A DNA stretch of 64,000 nucleotides, taken from assembly GCF_003573695.1 (NCBI RefSeq), contig NC_039363.1, positions 150,382,826 through 150,446,825 of the forward strand, read 5' to 3'. Shown piece after piece: positions 10,651 through 22,632 of the stretch. The position numbers and the translations under genes were made by a program. This DNA comes from Papaver somniferum. Its lineage: Eukaryota > Streptophyta > Magnoliopsida > Ranunculales > Papaveraceae. The notes under the pieces were generated by a model. It had not been told where the DNA came from. It worked only from the letters and a program-made list of their open reading frames with translations, and searched no databases. Every line of letters begins with the position of its first letter. Positions within the stretch are counted from its first letter, which is position 1.

Positions 10651-11890
10651 CACCTTGACAATGTCAAGCTATCCTAGTAAGATTTTGCTTACCTAAATTA
10701 ATTTTAATATATTAAATAACCATTTTTTTTAATCTCTAATAGTATCTAAAAATTACTAAAAATAAAATTTGCATTTAATTCATAAAAAATCACAAACAAC
10801 ACCATTGGAGATGAACTACTTTTCCTCCCTAAACTTAAGGAAAAATTGGAATGAGAATGTCTTATTTGTGTTGCCACCTAGGAAACACACACAACCACCA
10901 TTGGAGAATCTCTAAATACATTTAGGAGTTCTGTAAGGCAAAATGATTAGATTAACTAATCTATGCAAGGTTAGTGATTGAATTAGACTAATAATTTGAT
11001 TTATAGTTATTGTCTGAAAATCAAATCAAAATAAAAAAAAAATCGTTTTATTTAAAAAATTTATCTACGGTAGGAGACCAAACCGAAAGCAATATATACA
11101 GTTGGGAACCCAACTATAAGTAGTATATACAGTTGGGAGTCCAAATTTTCCCAACCGTAAACAAACTCAGGGACACCTACGATTGGGGAAAATATAAAGA
11201 ATACCTACTTAAGGTTGGGAAAAATGATATCCAATTTTATTTTAATTTATTGGAAATTAAACCTATAGTTAGGAACCCAAGCGTGAGTTCCATATATGGT
11301 TGGGAACTCCCAACCATAGGCAACTCAGGGTCACCTACAATTGAAAAATATCTGAAACATAACTTCCTACGATTGTGTATTGCAGGGACAAATTTTTCTT
11401 GAAAAATTTCATCTACGGTTGGGAGTTTATATTTTCCAAACCATAAAGTTGCTTTACGGTCGAGAGTTCATATTTTGCCAATGGTAGAGTTGATTTACAG
11501 TAGGGAAATATTGGTTTCCCAACCATACACAGTTTTGAAATTAACTTAAATTCTTAATTTGACCAAATCTAACATGCAATTAAAACTAGCCCATTATATC
11601 TTTTCTTTAACATATTATATGCTTTCTAACATGTTCTTAGTTTCATCGTCTGAGGTCTACACAAAATCATGTGTTACATGTTTATTCCTTTTGTTATATT
11701 TTATGTTTTTGGGTATTTGTCGATTTGTTATATGTTTTGTATCATAAAGAAATTGGAGCCAAAGAATGGTTCAGATCTGTGATCGATTAAAGGCTTGAGG
11801 AATTAAAGCTAGAGATAAAGCGAAAAGAACAGAGAAGAAGACAAATAATTTTATTTATATTTTGTTTTAGATTTTATTAGTTTTTATTTT
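10651..11890. other. AT-rich non-coding stretch, probably a non-autonomous CACTA-like element
   Basis: No credible gene. 10651-11050 is AT-rich with a short direct repeat (CACCATTGGAGA near 10801 and 10900). 11050-11540 is an array of GGTTGGGA-type motifs, listed separately. 11540-11890 is AT-rich without clear structure. Clear terminal repeats could not be seen, so the element boundaries are open. Confidence 0.5.
11060..11535. repeat. Array of CTACGGTTGGGAA motifs in both orientations
   Basis: About 15 copies or variants are visible: CTACGGTAGGAGA, TACAGTTGGGAACC, CCCAACTATAAG, CCCAACCGTAAAC, CTACGATTGGGG, AAGGTTGGGAAA, GGTTGGGAACTCCCAACC (a palindromic pair), CTACGGTTGGGAG, TTACGGTCGAGAG and CCCAACCATACA. 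This resembles subterminal repeat arrays of CACTA elements, though no coding sequence for one is present here. Confidence 0.7.
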
Positions 11891-11901
11891 TAGAAACTGT
11901 A

Positions 11902-12177
11902 TTAGGATTTGATTAGCAGAACTCCATCTCCTCCACCCTGTCCATTCGAAGCTCCATCCACAAATATTTTCCATACTCCTAGTGTATTCAGAGATGAACC
12001 ATTATAGCAAGGTGATACCTCAAGATTAGGAAATACTTTCATTTGTTTCTCACAAAATTTAAGATCGAAGTTAGGATCATCAACGGGGAAATCAACTAAG
12101 AAGTCTGACATTGCGTGGCCTTTTAATGCTTTCTGTGGTGTATATCCTAATCTAGATTGATTCATGTGGACAAACAC
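11902..12177 (-). pseudogene. Gypsy RNase H, N-terminal part
   Basis: The translation ends in WKIFVDGASNGQGGGDGVLL, the first catalytic Asp region of the RNase H found after RT in Ty3/gypsy elements. It would degrade the RNA of the RNA-DNA hybrid. The rest of the domain is missing because the element stops at about 11890. Confidence 0.8.
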
Positions 12178-12299
12178 TTGGATAGTCTCCCTGTCTTATT
12201 CTCTTTTGAGCATTTGAAGTATTAGCGATGTAGAGATATAACTCTTCACCTGGCATTGGTGGAGATAGTATGGGCACATATGAGAGGTAAGTTGTTATC

Positions 12300-13110
12300 C
12301 AATTGCAATCCATTTGATGTTATAAGTTTCATTCAAAATCCTGCTTCTTCTGAAGTGGATTGAAAAACTTCATGCATTTATCAAACAGCCTGACGATGAA
12401 TCGACTTAAAGATGCTAACTTCTCAGTCAGTTGTTGTACATGCTTCTTGCATGTTGGAGATGGCATGTCCAGTATAGCTCGAATCGTCATTGGGTTGAAC
12501 TCGGTCCCATTCCTGGTCACTATGAAACCAATACACTTTCCGCTTTGTACTCCAAAAGCACACTTCGATGTATTAACTTTCATCTTGCATATTCTCAAGA
12601 TATCAAAAGTTTTCAACAGGTTGTGGCGGTGGTTGGATTCTTTCAAGATCTTGACTACCATGTCATCCATGTAACATTTTATTGTCTTACCTATAAGTTT
12701 TTTTGAACATTTTATTGACTAGCCTTTGATAGGTCGAGCCAGCATTCTTTAGACCAAATAAAATTTCCTTAAAGTGGTACAACCCCTTGTATGTGATGAA
12801 AGTTGTGTGTCCTTCGTTTGTTGGATCTATTGGTGTCTGGTTATATCAAGAAAATTCATCCATAAAAGATACTAGACCATACCCTTGGATTGACTCCACC
12901 AATCGATCCATGTCTGGAAGCGGGAATCTATCCTTTCGACAAGTCTTATTCAAGTTGCTAAAATCGATGCATACTCGAAATTTCCCATTCTTTTAATGAA
13001 ATCTACGATGTTTGAGATTCAAACAAGATATTTGCATTCACTTACGATGTTTTCCTCTAACATTCTTTGTACGTCTGCATTTACTGCATTGTATAGATTA
13101 TCTGTTATCT
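12300..13110 (-). pseudogene. Gypsy reverse transcriptase, broken
   Basis: 12670-12329 carries YMDDMVVKI, the catalytic Asp-Asp of RT, followed by KCAFGVQSGKCIGFIVTRNG, the usual region after it. Upstream on the minus strand, 13110-12680 holds further RT sequence (VNADVQRMLEENIV, then remains of RIDSRFQTWIDW) broken by stops. Most codons before the YMDD motif are out of frame, so no RT is made. The YMDD segment itself stays open for 113 codons. Confidence 0.8.
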
Positions 13111-13311
13111 TCCTCTTTTTCTGCTTACATGGGTTATAGTTTGTATCGATGTTCGGATAATGACATGTGACTTTAGTAGTTGGGTCATGCATTGTTTTTC
13201 ATCATGCAGTAAGTCTTTTCCAGTGAGAGTGATTTTTGGTTCCTCAGTCGTGCTGAGATTTATTTCTTCAAGTAGCTCTGCGACTTCATCTTTGAATTCA
13301 CGATATGTAAC

Positions 13312-14138
13312 TTATGGTATTTCTATTTCAATCTCTAGCTCCTTAGGTGGAGTTTGATTTGGATTCCATGCCAAGTAGCTCAGCTCAGCTAGTTGTCTTT
13401 CTAGCTTCTCCCTTCCACCTGACAGATTATTATTATCCTCTCTGTTTACCAATGTGGATATTCCTCCTGAGCCAGAGATACTGCTGCTAATTCTTTTGAA
13501 ACTGTTTGGTTTCCTCGGATCACGTATTTTCCAGGGTGAGTCATGAATTTTAGCTTCTGGTGATAAGTTGATCACATTATAAGGTGGACGGGTGTTGAGG
13601 ACCAGAAAAGCCAGATTAGCCTTGATCGGGCCAGCTTCAACAGTTAAAGTTACCTCACCCAATGGGTAGTTTTTGGATCCATTAAATCCAATGATGGATT
13701 TTTTCTTAAAGATACTTCATTTGTGAGTTACATCTTTTCAGTAGCCTGCAAACAGATTATATCACATGTAGATCCTTGGTCTATTAGTATCTTCCTGCAA
13801 TCCTATCTATCAATTAATAACTCAACTACCAGAACATCAGAATGCGAAAACGTTACTCTGGTCAAGTCCCTGGCAGTGAACCTTAATTTTTTTGGAGGTA
13901 GTAAGAGACCTTCAGAGCTACGATGGAGATATGTGACATTAACCTCGCAGAGTTTTCTCTTTTTGTCAGTGAGGTCGAGCTTCGATTCACTCCCAACTCG
14001 AGATATGAAGTGTGTCATATTAACATACCCCTTGACTTTCTTGGTTGGTGTTGAAGTTTGACCCTTTGAGATGAACTCTTCGGGTGTTGAAGTTTGACCC
14101 TTCGAGATGAACTCTACTAGATGACCTTCTTTGTATAG
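13312..14138 (-). pseudogene. Gypsy gag tail and aspartic protease
   Basis: On the minus strand, GYVNMTHFISRVGSESKLDL is followed by ILIDQGSTCDIICLQATEK (about 13800-13740). DQGS there takes the place of the D-T/S-G-S protease active site. After a frame change comes LGEVTLTVEAGPIKANLAF and RPPYNVI (13662-13312), the usual second half of the domain. Near 14048-14115 a 35-bp unit coding EFISKGQTSTP is duplicated in frame. Several frameshifts make this a relic. Confidence 0.75.
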
Positions 14139-14792
14139 TGTTAGAGTATAGCTCGGTTGAACCCACGAAGCGTTGGTATGTCAAGTTTGTTTGTCATATT
14201 TTAGTATCAAAACTCATTAGATTCGCTTGATTATTTACTAGAGTCAACTTAAGTTAGGTTAGATTATAAAGTCTAGGAATGTTGAGACATATAAGTATTA
14301 CTCTGAAGACTCGAAGAAAGTGAAGAAGTAACGACTGCAACGAAGACATCATCCTTCCTCTTGAGGTTAGTGATATTTACTTGATCTTGTTTCCATTCCT
14401 AACATATCTTTCAAGTTGCTTTATATTGAAAACATAACATGTAAAGTTATATTCATAATACTCTAATGATTATACTTGGTCATAGCATTATGATCAAAGT
14501 ATCAAGAAATTATATTACAAAGTATAAATGCTCATTTTTTGGAACTCTGTAAATACGACATCAACATAATATAATTTATGTATTTAATTGCTTGATTATG
14601 TGCCGTATAAAAGTGTGATTTCATCCTAGAAAACTATGTATTATTATATTAGTTTAAGAAAGTAGATTAATGAACTTGTTTCATAATCAAAAGGGAAATC
14701 ATGAATGTGGTAGTCCAGTTCTTTATTCAATATCTTTTGGATGATCAATACTAAATGACAAGGTAAAACCTATCTTGATTTATGTTGATAAT

Positions 14793-15080
14793 TGAGGTAT
14801 AACCAGTCATAGCCTACAATGCGTAGCAAGTTATAATCGGTCACAAGCTACTTTTGTGAAGCAAGGTGTAACCAGTCACAAGCTACATTGGGTAGTTAGT
14901 TGTTATCCATCACAAGCTACTTTTGGAAGCAAGGTATAATCGATTACAAGCTAAACTGGGCAGTAAGGTGTAACCAATCACAAACTACATTGGGAAGCAT
15001 GGTGTAACTGGTCACAACTATCTTGGGTATCATGGTATAACTGGTCACAACTTAAATTGTGAGTCTTGGTATAACCGATC
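14793..15080. repeat. LTR minisatellite, GGTGTAACCAGTCACAAGCTAC type
   Basis: About nine imperfect units of 30-36 bp. The core reads GGTATAACC or GGTGTAACC, then GTCACAAGCTAC and a variable tail such as ATTGGGTAG or TTTTGGAAGC. It lies about 650-940 bp into this LTR. Confidence 0.88.
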
Positions 15081-15501
15081 CCAAAAGCAAAACCGAGTTT
15101 CCAAAGTTCACACATTCTTCATGGTTCTGTGTGAAATAGGAATTAGGGTTTGCTAACAAAAACTTCTAGATGTCGATATTATTTGGACATGAACATAATT
15201 CTCATCATTTATTATTCAAAGATATTCCTTGATGATCAAGGTGATTCCATACCGAAATATTGAAAAACATTTAATTATGATTTTTATAATATATGTTTTA
15301 ATTACCAGCAATTAAAGCATATTCTCTGGAAAATAGTACTAGTTAATGTGCTACACTAATATTAGAAATTTTTTAAAAGATATTTCGAAAATATTGGTTA
15401 ACATTTATTAGGAATAGGAAAACCGAAATTAGGTACTTTAATGAATATCTTGAGAATATTTTCGGTTCTAAAATTTCCTTGTTGTCCAAACAACCTTGGT
15501 C

Positions 15502-15510
15502 TATAAATAC
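15502..15510 (+). promoter_or_regulatory. Putative LTR TATA box
   Basis: TATAAATAC follows GGTC, about 1.36 kb into the solo LTR. The related LTRs have the same motif near 17496-17506 and 24573-24582 on the minus strand. Confidence 0.55.
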
Positions 15511-16166
15511 TTGAGTATAAATTTCTTGCAAACTATCCTAAGAGCCAGGCAAACTTCCTTCGTGTTGTTTCTGGTAGATCCGTCTATTCGGAGAGGAAAG
15601 TACCCTAATTAGGCGAAATCTCTTACGACCACTCGTTTAAAGACTTATGTGGGATCAAGAAGCTACACGAGTAATGTTGGCGGGAAACTAGATAATTACA
15701 TTATTATTTTAGTTTTCTATTATTGATTTGATTGACTATCGTTTGTTGAAACTTTGATTGCACCTAGTTTGACTATTCTTGAGAGCCTTCTCTTCTGACA
15801 CAAGGGTCACTCAAACTATATCAAAGTATCAACGGATCTTTAGAACCATTTTCGGATCTAAAGACATCTTGTGATAATCCATTGTTAACAGACTCCAATT
15901 TGTGCGTGATTGATCACAAGAGGATTCAAGCTTGTGTTGTGCAGGTTATTGAGAAGGCAATTGAAGATTTGAAGAAAAAGAAGATTTTCTTATTAGTTTT
16001 CATATCTTGTGAATTTGTGCACACATCTTGACTGGCTGGGATCCAACTAGAATCATGTTTATCTTTGATATACTTGATTGTATATTTGTTTAAGATCGGC
16101 ATCACTTTTATAGTTACTCTTAGAGTTCTACATTATTTGATTGAAAATATGGAATCTGATTGTTTC

Positions 16167-18994
16167 TGAAAAGGAGAGGGTACCCAAATATAACTCAAGC
16201 TAAAACTTTTCCTACCTATAAGTCCTTTCTCCGAAAGTGATTGTCTATGGACTAAGTCGAGACAATAAAACTAATCGGTTCACACTTCGTGTGATCATCT
16301 ATGGATACAAGATCGAGACAATATAACAACAAAGTATGTTTACTTGATACAAAGGTTTGGACTTAACCAAACACAATGGCATTGCTTATCAAGTAAATAG
16401 GAATTAACGTTTGTGTAATTTACTTTAATTATAATAAGACAATTATAATGCGGAATATAAAAGTAAATGACACAGCAAGATTTTGTTAACGAGGAAACCG
16501 TAAATGAAAAAAAAAACCCGGGACCTTGTCCAGAATTGAATACTCTCAGGATTAAGCCGCTACACAAAATTACACTAACTTCGTATAGTTGAGACCAAAT
16601 AACTAACCCTATAGTTCACCTAGTTCCTTTTGTATTCCCATGCCTCCAAATTATAAATAAGTCACGTACTTGGAACAATTCCTTTGGTTCGTATTTCAAA
16701 CAGTAAAGGAACAATAAATCTGTTTGGTATCAACTCTATTCAACCAAGTGATACGAGTCGGACAAAGGCTCTTCCGTTTATCTCAACATAAACTCCTTCG
16801 TCAGGTCCTTAGATCTATCTTATGTTTAATCACCCAAAGGTAATTTTTTAAGATTAAGCCAACAACACCTTTAATCCGAAGAATCGTGTTGATGCCGATC
16901 TACTCAATTAATCAATCCAATCTACCACAAGGATAAACCGATTATTAATTGGATCCTCTTTTACCGAAACAAGTATTGTGCACACCAAAGATTATAAAAC
17001 CCAAGTCAGATCTTCAGTATCTTCTTTGTCTTCAAATCTTCTTAAATCTTCAATAAAAACCTGCACACAATCACTTGAATCTCTTGTGATCAATCACGCA
17101 CAGAATGAAGTTTGGTAACAATAGATTATCACAAGACCGTCTTTAGAACTAACAACAGTCTAAAGATCCCTGTCGAAACTCTGAACTAGTTTGACTGAAT
17201 CTTATATCAGAAGAGAAGATTCTCAAGAATAAACAAACTAGTGCAATCAGATTTCAACCATAGTTAGTCAATCAAATCAATCAAAAACAAAAGATAAACC
17301 GCAATTATCTAGTTTCCCACCAGTGGTACACGCTAGAGCTTCTCAATCCCAAAGAAGACTTTAAACTGAGCGGTCGTAAGAGATTTTGCCTAATTAGGTT
17401 ACTCTCCTTTCCGAATAGGCGGATACACCAGTAACAACAACAAAAGAGTAAATCTGTTGTTACGAATGATTAGTTTTGCTAGAAAGGCAAACTTAGAGTA
17501 TTTATAGACAAGGAAGTTTGGACACCAAGGAATTTCCAAAACCGAAAATATTCTCAAGATATTCATTAAATCACATATTCGGTTTTCATAATTCTTGGAA
17601 ATGCTCCGTCCAAAAATAACGATCGAAATCTCTCGAAAAATCTAATTAGTAAATGCACATTACTAATTCTGTAATTTCCCTACAAAATGAAATTAATAAC
17701 CTTGATTAAAAGATTCTTAACTTACTTATGTTTCTATCCTGGGATTCTCTTCCCTTAGCCGTTAAGGAATATCTTTGAGCAATTAAAGAAATAAACCTTC
17801 ACAGCACGTGTTCAAAGTTTTTCGACATCTTTACTTTGTAAGTTCTCTTTCACACTTATAACCTTGAAACCGATTTGACATACTTCCAAACAAGTTTAGA
17901 ATTGGTTCATCCGACTTTCAAGAGCTATATGATTGATCAAACTATCATTCAGTCACAATCATGGGTTTAACAGTTCTACCAAAACAAGTTTCGGTTCTAC
18001 CTCCATGTGAGTACTGTGCATAGTCACACTAGATTTCCAAAAATTCGGTTGACTAGGTACTAGGACTGGTTCCCCACATATATATGGTATCTAACTTATG
18101 TGTGTTGCACATGTCCATAGAATCGGTTTCCCTTTGCCTAAAAACGTGTTGCACATCTCCATAGGATCGGTTCCCCTTTCTGCTATACACCTTGTTGCAC
18201 CCCATACAAGGATTAGTTCCCTTTGATGTATTGCACCCCTTACAAGGATAGGTTCCTCTTTCTTTTTAATTGGTCAGACATACAAAATCCGATTATACTA
18301 TAGGTGATTACTTAAGATCGTTTTTACTAATAAAAGTTATACCAATACATAAGTCAGGCCTTTGTGAATAGTTCTACCAAGAACACAACAAGTTGTGAGC
18401 GGTTATACTCTATCGCACATATTGGTTGTTCATAAGATATGCAATGAATAACAAAATCAATACGAATTGGCAATTTCCTTTTCGGTCCACAAACAAGTTT
18501 ATGAACTTACTTCCTTAGAATACATGTAAACATTGTTCCCTAGGATGAAATCCTCACCTCATACCCATACATAATCACAATAACATTCAAATGATTATGG
18601 CGATGTCTTATCTACAAAGTTTAATGGTTAAGCAATAAACCTCGTATTGTATTCCTTAATACCATGTCTATCTAGAGCTCAAATATGCTTCGTAGTTATG
18701 TTTTCAATATGCACGACTTGAAACATACATTAGGGAATGAAACAGTTCAAGTCAAATATCTCTAACCTCAAGTGGAAGGATGATTGTTGTCGTTGTAGCG
18801 CCTTGCTTCTTCACATATCAAGACTTCGCAATACTTGTAATGTATCATATCCTAATAATTTCAAGCTAACCTATACGAAGTTGACTCTAGTACATAATCA
18901 AGCGACTCTTAACATGAGTTTTGATTCACTAAAATATGACAACCAAACTTGACATACCAACGGTTGGTGGGTTTAACCAAGCAATGCTCTAACA
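16167..18994 (-). repeat. 3' LTR of the element 16167-26069
   Basis: The minus strand starts TGTTAGAGCATTGCTTGG at 18994 and ends CCCTCTCCTTTTCA at 16167. It is 2828 bp against 2809 bp for its partner. A TATA box lies at about 17506-17496 on the minus strand, and a minisatellite at 18103-18262. Confidence 0.92.
18103..18262. repeat. LTR minisatellite, GTTGCACCCCATACAAGGATCG type (3' LTR)
   Basis: Four units of about 33-45 bp. Each starts TTGCAC and contains an AGGAT/AATCGGTT step and a CCCTTT end. It lies about 730-890 bp from the LTR start. The same array is in the partner LTR at 25178-25337. Confidence 0.88.
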
Positions 18995-18996
18995 AT

Positions 18997-19015
18997 CCCC
19001 CCCCCCCCCCCCCCC
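18997..19015. repeat. Homopolymer of 19 C at the polypurine tract
   Basis: On the minus strand this is AAG, 19 G, then ATTGTTAGAG, so the run sits exactly at the polypurine tract of the 3' LTR. Other copies have only five G. It is either slippage in the genome or an assembly artefact. Confidence 0.85.
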
Positions 19016-19158
19016 TTGTCAATTTTAGTGACAAAACTCTTACATCATATGGATAAACAAATTATAAGAATTCATTACGATTCCCGATTCAACAGCACAG
19101 TAAAACTGCTTACATTCAATCCTTGAAAATACTATTGTTGATATTATAATAACAAAGC

Positions 19159-19901
19159 TAGGGCTGTTTATGGTCGGTTTTTGGTTCGGTTTCTAGCCAA
19201 ACCAAAACCGAAACCAATGATATTGGTTTCTAAAAATCTAAACCAAACCAATCCATTAACCATTGGTTCGGTTTCCAAATGGTTCCAGTTGGTTTCGGTT
19301 TGTCCCAGTGGTTTTTGGTTAACCAGTAATTATGTAAAACCAAAAAAAAAAACACAAATTTACAGATATAAAAATCATAGTTGCCGATAGTACTGGTTTA
19401 CACAAATTTACAGACAAAAAAAATAAAAAAACTATCAAGAATAGTTAAAGCTTACTCCAATTCTAGAGAACAAAAGAAGATATATAATATATCTTAATTT
19501 AGTTATTGGCAAATAAAAAAGAAGGAAGACGGGAAGAAAAAAGTCGAGTAGCAGCGGCTGTAGTTGGGGGTGGAGAAGGGAGGCGACTGAGAGAAGGAGA
19601 AAGAGAAAGAGGGAGAGTATCATAATGAAATATTAGATTTAGGGTTTCTATTTATCCTCTAAATCAATGGGTAGAATCTAATACTTGTAAATCAATGGTA
19701 GAAATTAAGTTTAAAAATTAATCGGTTTTCCAATGGTTTTTGGTTCGGCTTTAGAGGTCAAACCAAACCAAAACCAACACTATCGGTTTTCCACTTTCTA
19801 CACCGTAACCAATCCATTAGGAAATGGTTCGGTTTGGTTTCTTTCTAATTGGTCTGGTTTGGTCCGGTTCCAGCGGAAAACCGAAACCATGTTCAGCCCT
19901 A
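19159..19901. mobile_element. hAT-type MITE (non-autonomous), 743 bp
   Basis: Ends are inverted: TAGGGCTGTTTATGGTCGG at the left, and the right end read in reverse is TAGGGCTGAACATGGTTTCGG. It is flanked by a perfect 8-bp duplication AACAAAGC (19151-19158 and 19902-19909), the hAT size. The interior is rich in AACCAAAACCGAAACC and its complement near both ends and codes for nothing convincing. It sits in the internal region of the element 16167-26069, just upstream of the 3' LTR. Confidence 0.92.
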
Positions 19902-19909
19902 AACAAAGC

Positions 19910-21640
19910 TAATACTCCCCCTAAGGAAGATAGGTAAATATTCAATCCGCACGTCTTTGTTATACCAATTTATATGACATGTTACACCCCCTTAGTCTGT
20001 GCTTTCACTCTTTCGTTAGATAAAACTTTCAAGTACCAATGTTCTTTTCCCTAGCGATGCCAATAAATATAAAATCAATGCCAGCATCACCTGTTTACTC
20101 CATATATTTCTCCCCCTTTTTTTCACAAAAATGACAAAGAACCGAAAAAATAAAGGACAACACGAAAAGAATCTTACAAATCTCAGATTAGACTTGCAAA
20201 CCTATATAGTTAGGCACGAGGGTTCCATACATCACGTGCTGATAACCAATATCAAAACTGAAACTACAAGTAGTCTTATTTTGATATGTTACCAAGGAAA
20301 CAATTTTTCCAATTTAGTTTAGCAAACCAAAAAAAATTAAGCACATTAGTTCCTTTCCTAAACCGATTGTTCAAAAACAACCGCTTATTTCGATAAGACC
20401 AAAATAAAGATAAACTCCATTTTTCTCATCAGGTTCTAATTATCCATAAACTTAGACCTTTCAATTTTAAACAAGACAAGTACTAGGTTAGTTAACTAGC
20501 ATTCCTTGTTTAGGCATTCAATTAGACTTGAATAACCGAAACCAAACTTTGATAAGACAAACTAAGATTAGAATTATCTTAGTTTCTTATCCGGAATCGA
20601 ATTGGACTAAACAAATCATCCTGAATACAAATTATTTCGTTAATCCATAAATAATTCATACAAACCAAAATAAATCAACTTGCATAATTATTCACCTCAA
20701 CCGGAAGCAATTGAAACAACATAGAATTAAAAGCACCGCAATTGCACCGTAATTTTGTAAGCCTAAACAATTGATACCATGCAAAAGAAATATAACAATA
20801 GTTTTTCTTAACCGGAACCAATTGAATTACACACACATCAATTGTACCGAAATTTTGTAAGCCTAAAAAATTGATACCACACAATAAAGCAAGATAACAA
20901 TTGTTTTTCTTAACCGGAACCAATTGAAACACACATCCACGCACACATCATGGAATAAATATCAATTGAACCGAAATTTTGTTAAGCAAAAGCAACAAAT
21001 ATATATAATACGAACTCAGGATTTTCTTAAACAGGAAAAAAATTAACTAACAATATTGTTACCTCAAATTTCGCATCCACTTCTCCAATATGATAACATC
21101 TTCGTCCAGGGAGAATTGATATCGAAATATCACCATGTTGTCATCCTTATGCATAAACAAAAGAATAACAACACATCTCAACCTTTACCAGAGAAAGGTT
21201 GAAAACCGGTTTTAACAATTGCAAGCAAAAGTTGAAAACCGTCGAAACACATATGCTTTTATGCTAAACCAAAACCGATTCAACATATTGTGACTTTTTC
21301 ACATATTGTTTCTATCAGAACCCCTCATGATCCTTTGATAAAGCCTACTTACTATGGATAGAACTTAACTCCGCTAAATCAAAAATTCACCCAAACCATA
21401 AGGGTTCACAATATATGAGATCGAATATTAAGGTAGTAAAACCGAAATTAAACATCCCATAAACATACATAGCAATAAGATAAAAGCAATTAAGCATAGG
21501 CTATGTAAACCGAAAACTATCACAAGAAAAATTACTAGTCAAATAATTTTATTCATAATAGTTTTATTCATAATAGACCAATACAATCAATGAAAGAAAT
21601 CAAAAACTGATGTATATTATTATAGATTAAGTATTACAGC
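19910..21640 (-). other. Non-coding internal region of the Sirevirus-like element
   Basis: No gene. CTCCCCCT motifs (polypurine on the minus strand) recur near 19915, 19985 and 20110, as in related copies. The rest is AT-rich with many CCGAAACC / AACCG words, and a tandem repeat at 20697-20990. Confidence 0.6.
20697..20990. repeat. Tandem repeat, about 2.6 units of 103-112 bp
   Basis: Each unit starts AACCGGAACCAATTGAA and contains ACCGAAATTTTGTAAGCC and ATTGATACCA. Units start near 20698, 20811 and 20914. It explains the repeated QLVPVKKN pattern seen on the minus strand there, which is not a gene. Confidence 0.85.
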
Positions 21641-21654
21641 AAATCACTTAATCT

Positions 21655-21960
21655 TTTATAAGACTTCTAATTATTTACCGAAGATTCTTCGGTGTTTTGA
21701 TTCTTGGATCTTCTCTTTTCTTTTAGATGATTGAGTCTTTGCTTCAGAAGATTCAATTCCACAATCGACTTCAAGCGGTTTGATTCAAGTAGTTTTTCAT
21801 TCACTACGGCTGTTTCCAAAAGTTAATGAGTAACTTCAAAATCTCCCATTAATGCAAACATAAGCTCAAGAGAGATATGACTCCTTTTATGTTCCTCATA
21901 GAAGTAACACTTGAATTCAACAGGAAAGGTTTCAAGTTTTCATAGTTGATTCAATATCAA
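21655..21960 (-). pseudogene. ORF2-like coiled-coil remnant of the Sirevirus-like element
   Basis: On the minus strand the frame reads KLLESNRLKSIVELNLLKQR and then LNHLKEKRRSKNQN, a leucine- and charge-rich coiled-coil stretch, after LELMFALMGDFEV and a stop. It occupies the place of the coiled-coil ORF at 35117-35527 in the sister element. The function is unknown. It is broken by at least one stop. Confidence 0.5.
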
Positions 21961-22632
21961 TAGTATTTTCACCCATCTTTGACCGCATACAAGAGTACCG
22001 GTCCAAAAGATGGTTTATATAATAATTCAAACTTGATTTCCAAGAATGAAATACCTAATTGTGGTATCTTATTTATGAAAATATACTCTTGGAAACAACA
22101 CGAGTATTTCCGAACCAGTATGACCAAAAGGTCATGAAGATTTTCCAAAAACTTTGGTCAGGGACTTCCCAAGGATAGAAATATACTCAAAGTATAAATA
22201 CTTTAAATATACTAGAATATAAAATATGTTTTTCAAATTCTTGTACTATTTTTAAGAATTTCCCTTTTTATATGAACCGAGCACATCAAGGGAAATTCTA
22301 TAAACCAACATCAGTCGTTGCTGTGAGCTATTGATAGCTCAGAAACTTGTGAAATAAGATCCATCATGATATTTCTGAATATCTATCTTTTTGAGACTCT
22401 TCCAAGAATTAACTTCTTTCACCGTGTCACATCAAGAGTAATCTGATTTAACAGAGTAATCATCTTGATGATCATAATTGTGACATGAAGTTTTTTGAGT
22501 CATGTGATAAACAGAACTCTTGTATCGACCCAGGAATTTTTTGGAATATGACATCATCATTTGATGAGATTGTTTCCTGGATCCAATCTTAGACAGTTGA
22601 TCAACTACAAAACAGCATGATCTGAAATCATT

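Noticed and set aside
12360..12706. Plus-strand frames of 91-104 codons
   Set aside because: They are antisense shadows of the gypsy RT with its YMDD motif on the minus strand.
19435..19623. Leu-rich 62-codon minus-strand frame
   Set aside because: It lies inside the hAT MITE and comes from a purine-rich stretch; there is no gene context.
20675..20944. 89-codon minus-strand frame with repeated QLVPVKKN
   Set aside because: It is a by-product of the 103-112 bp tandem repeat.
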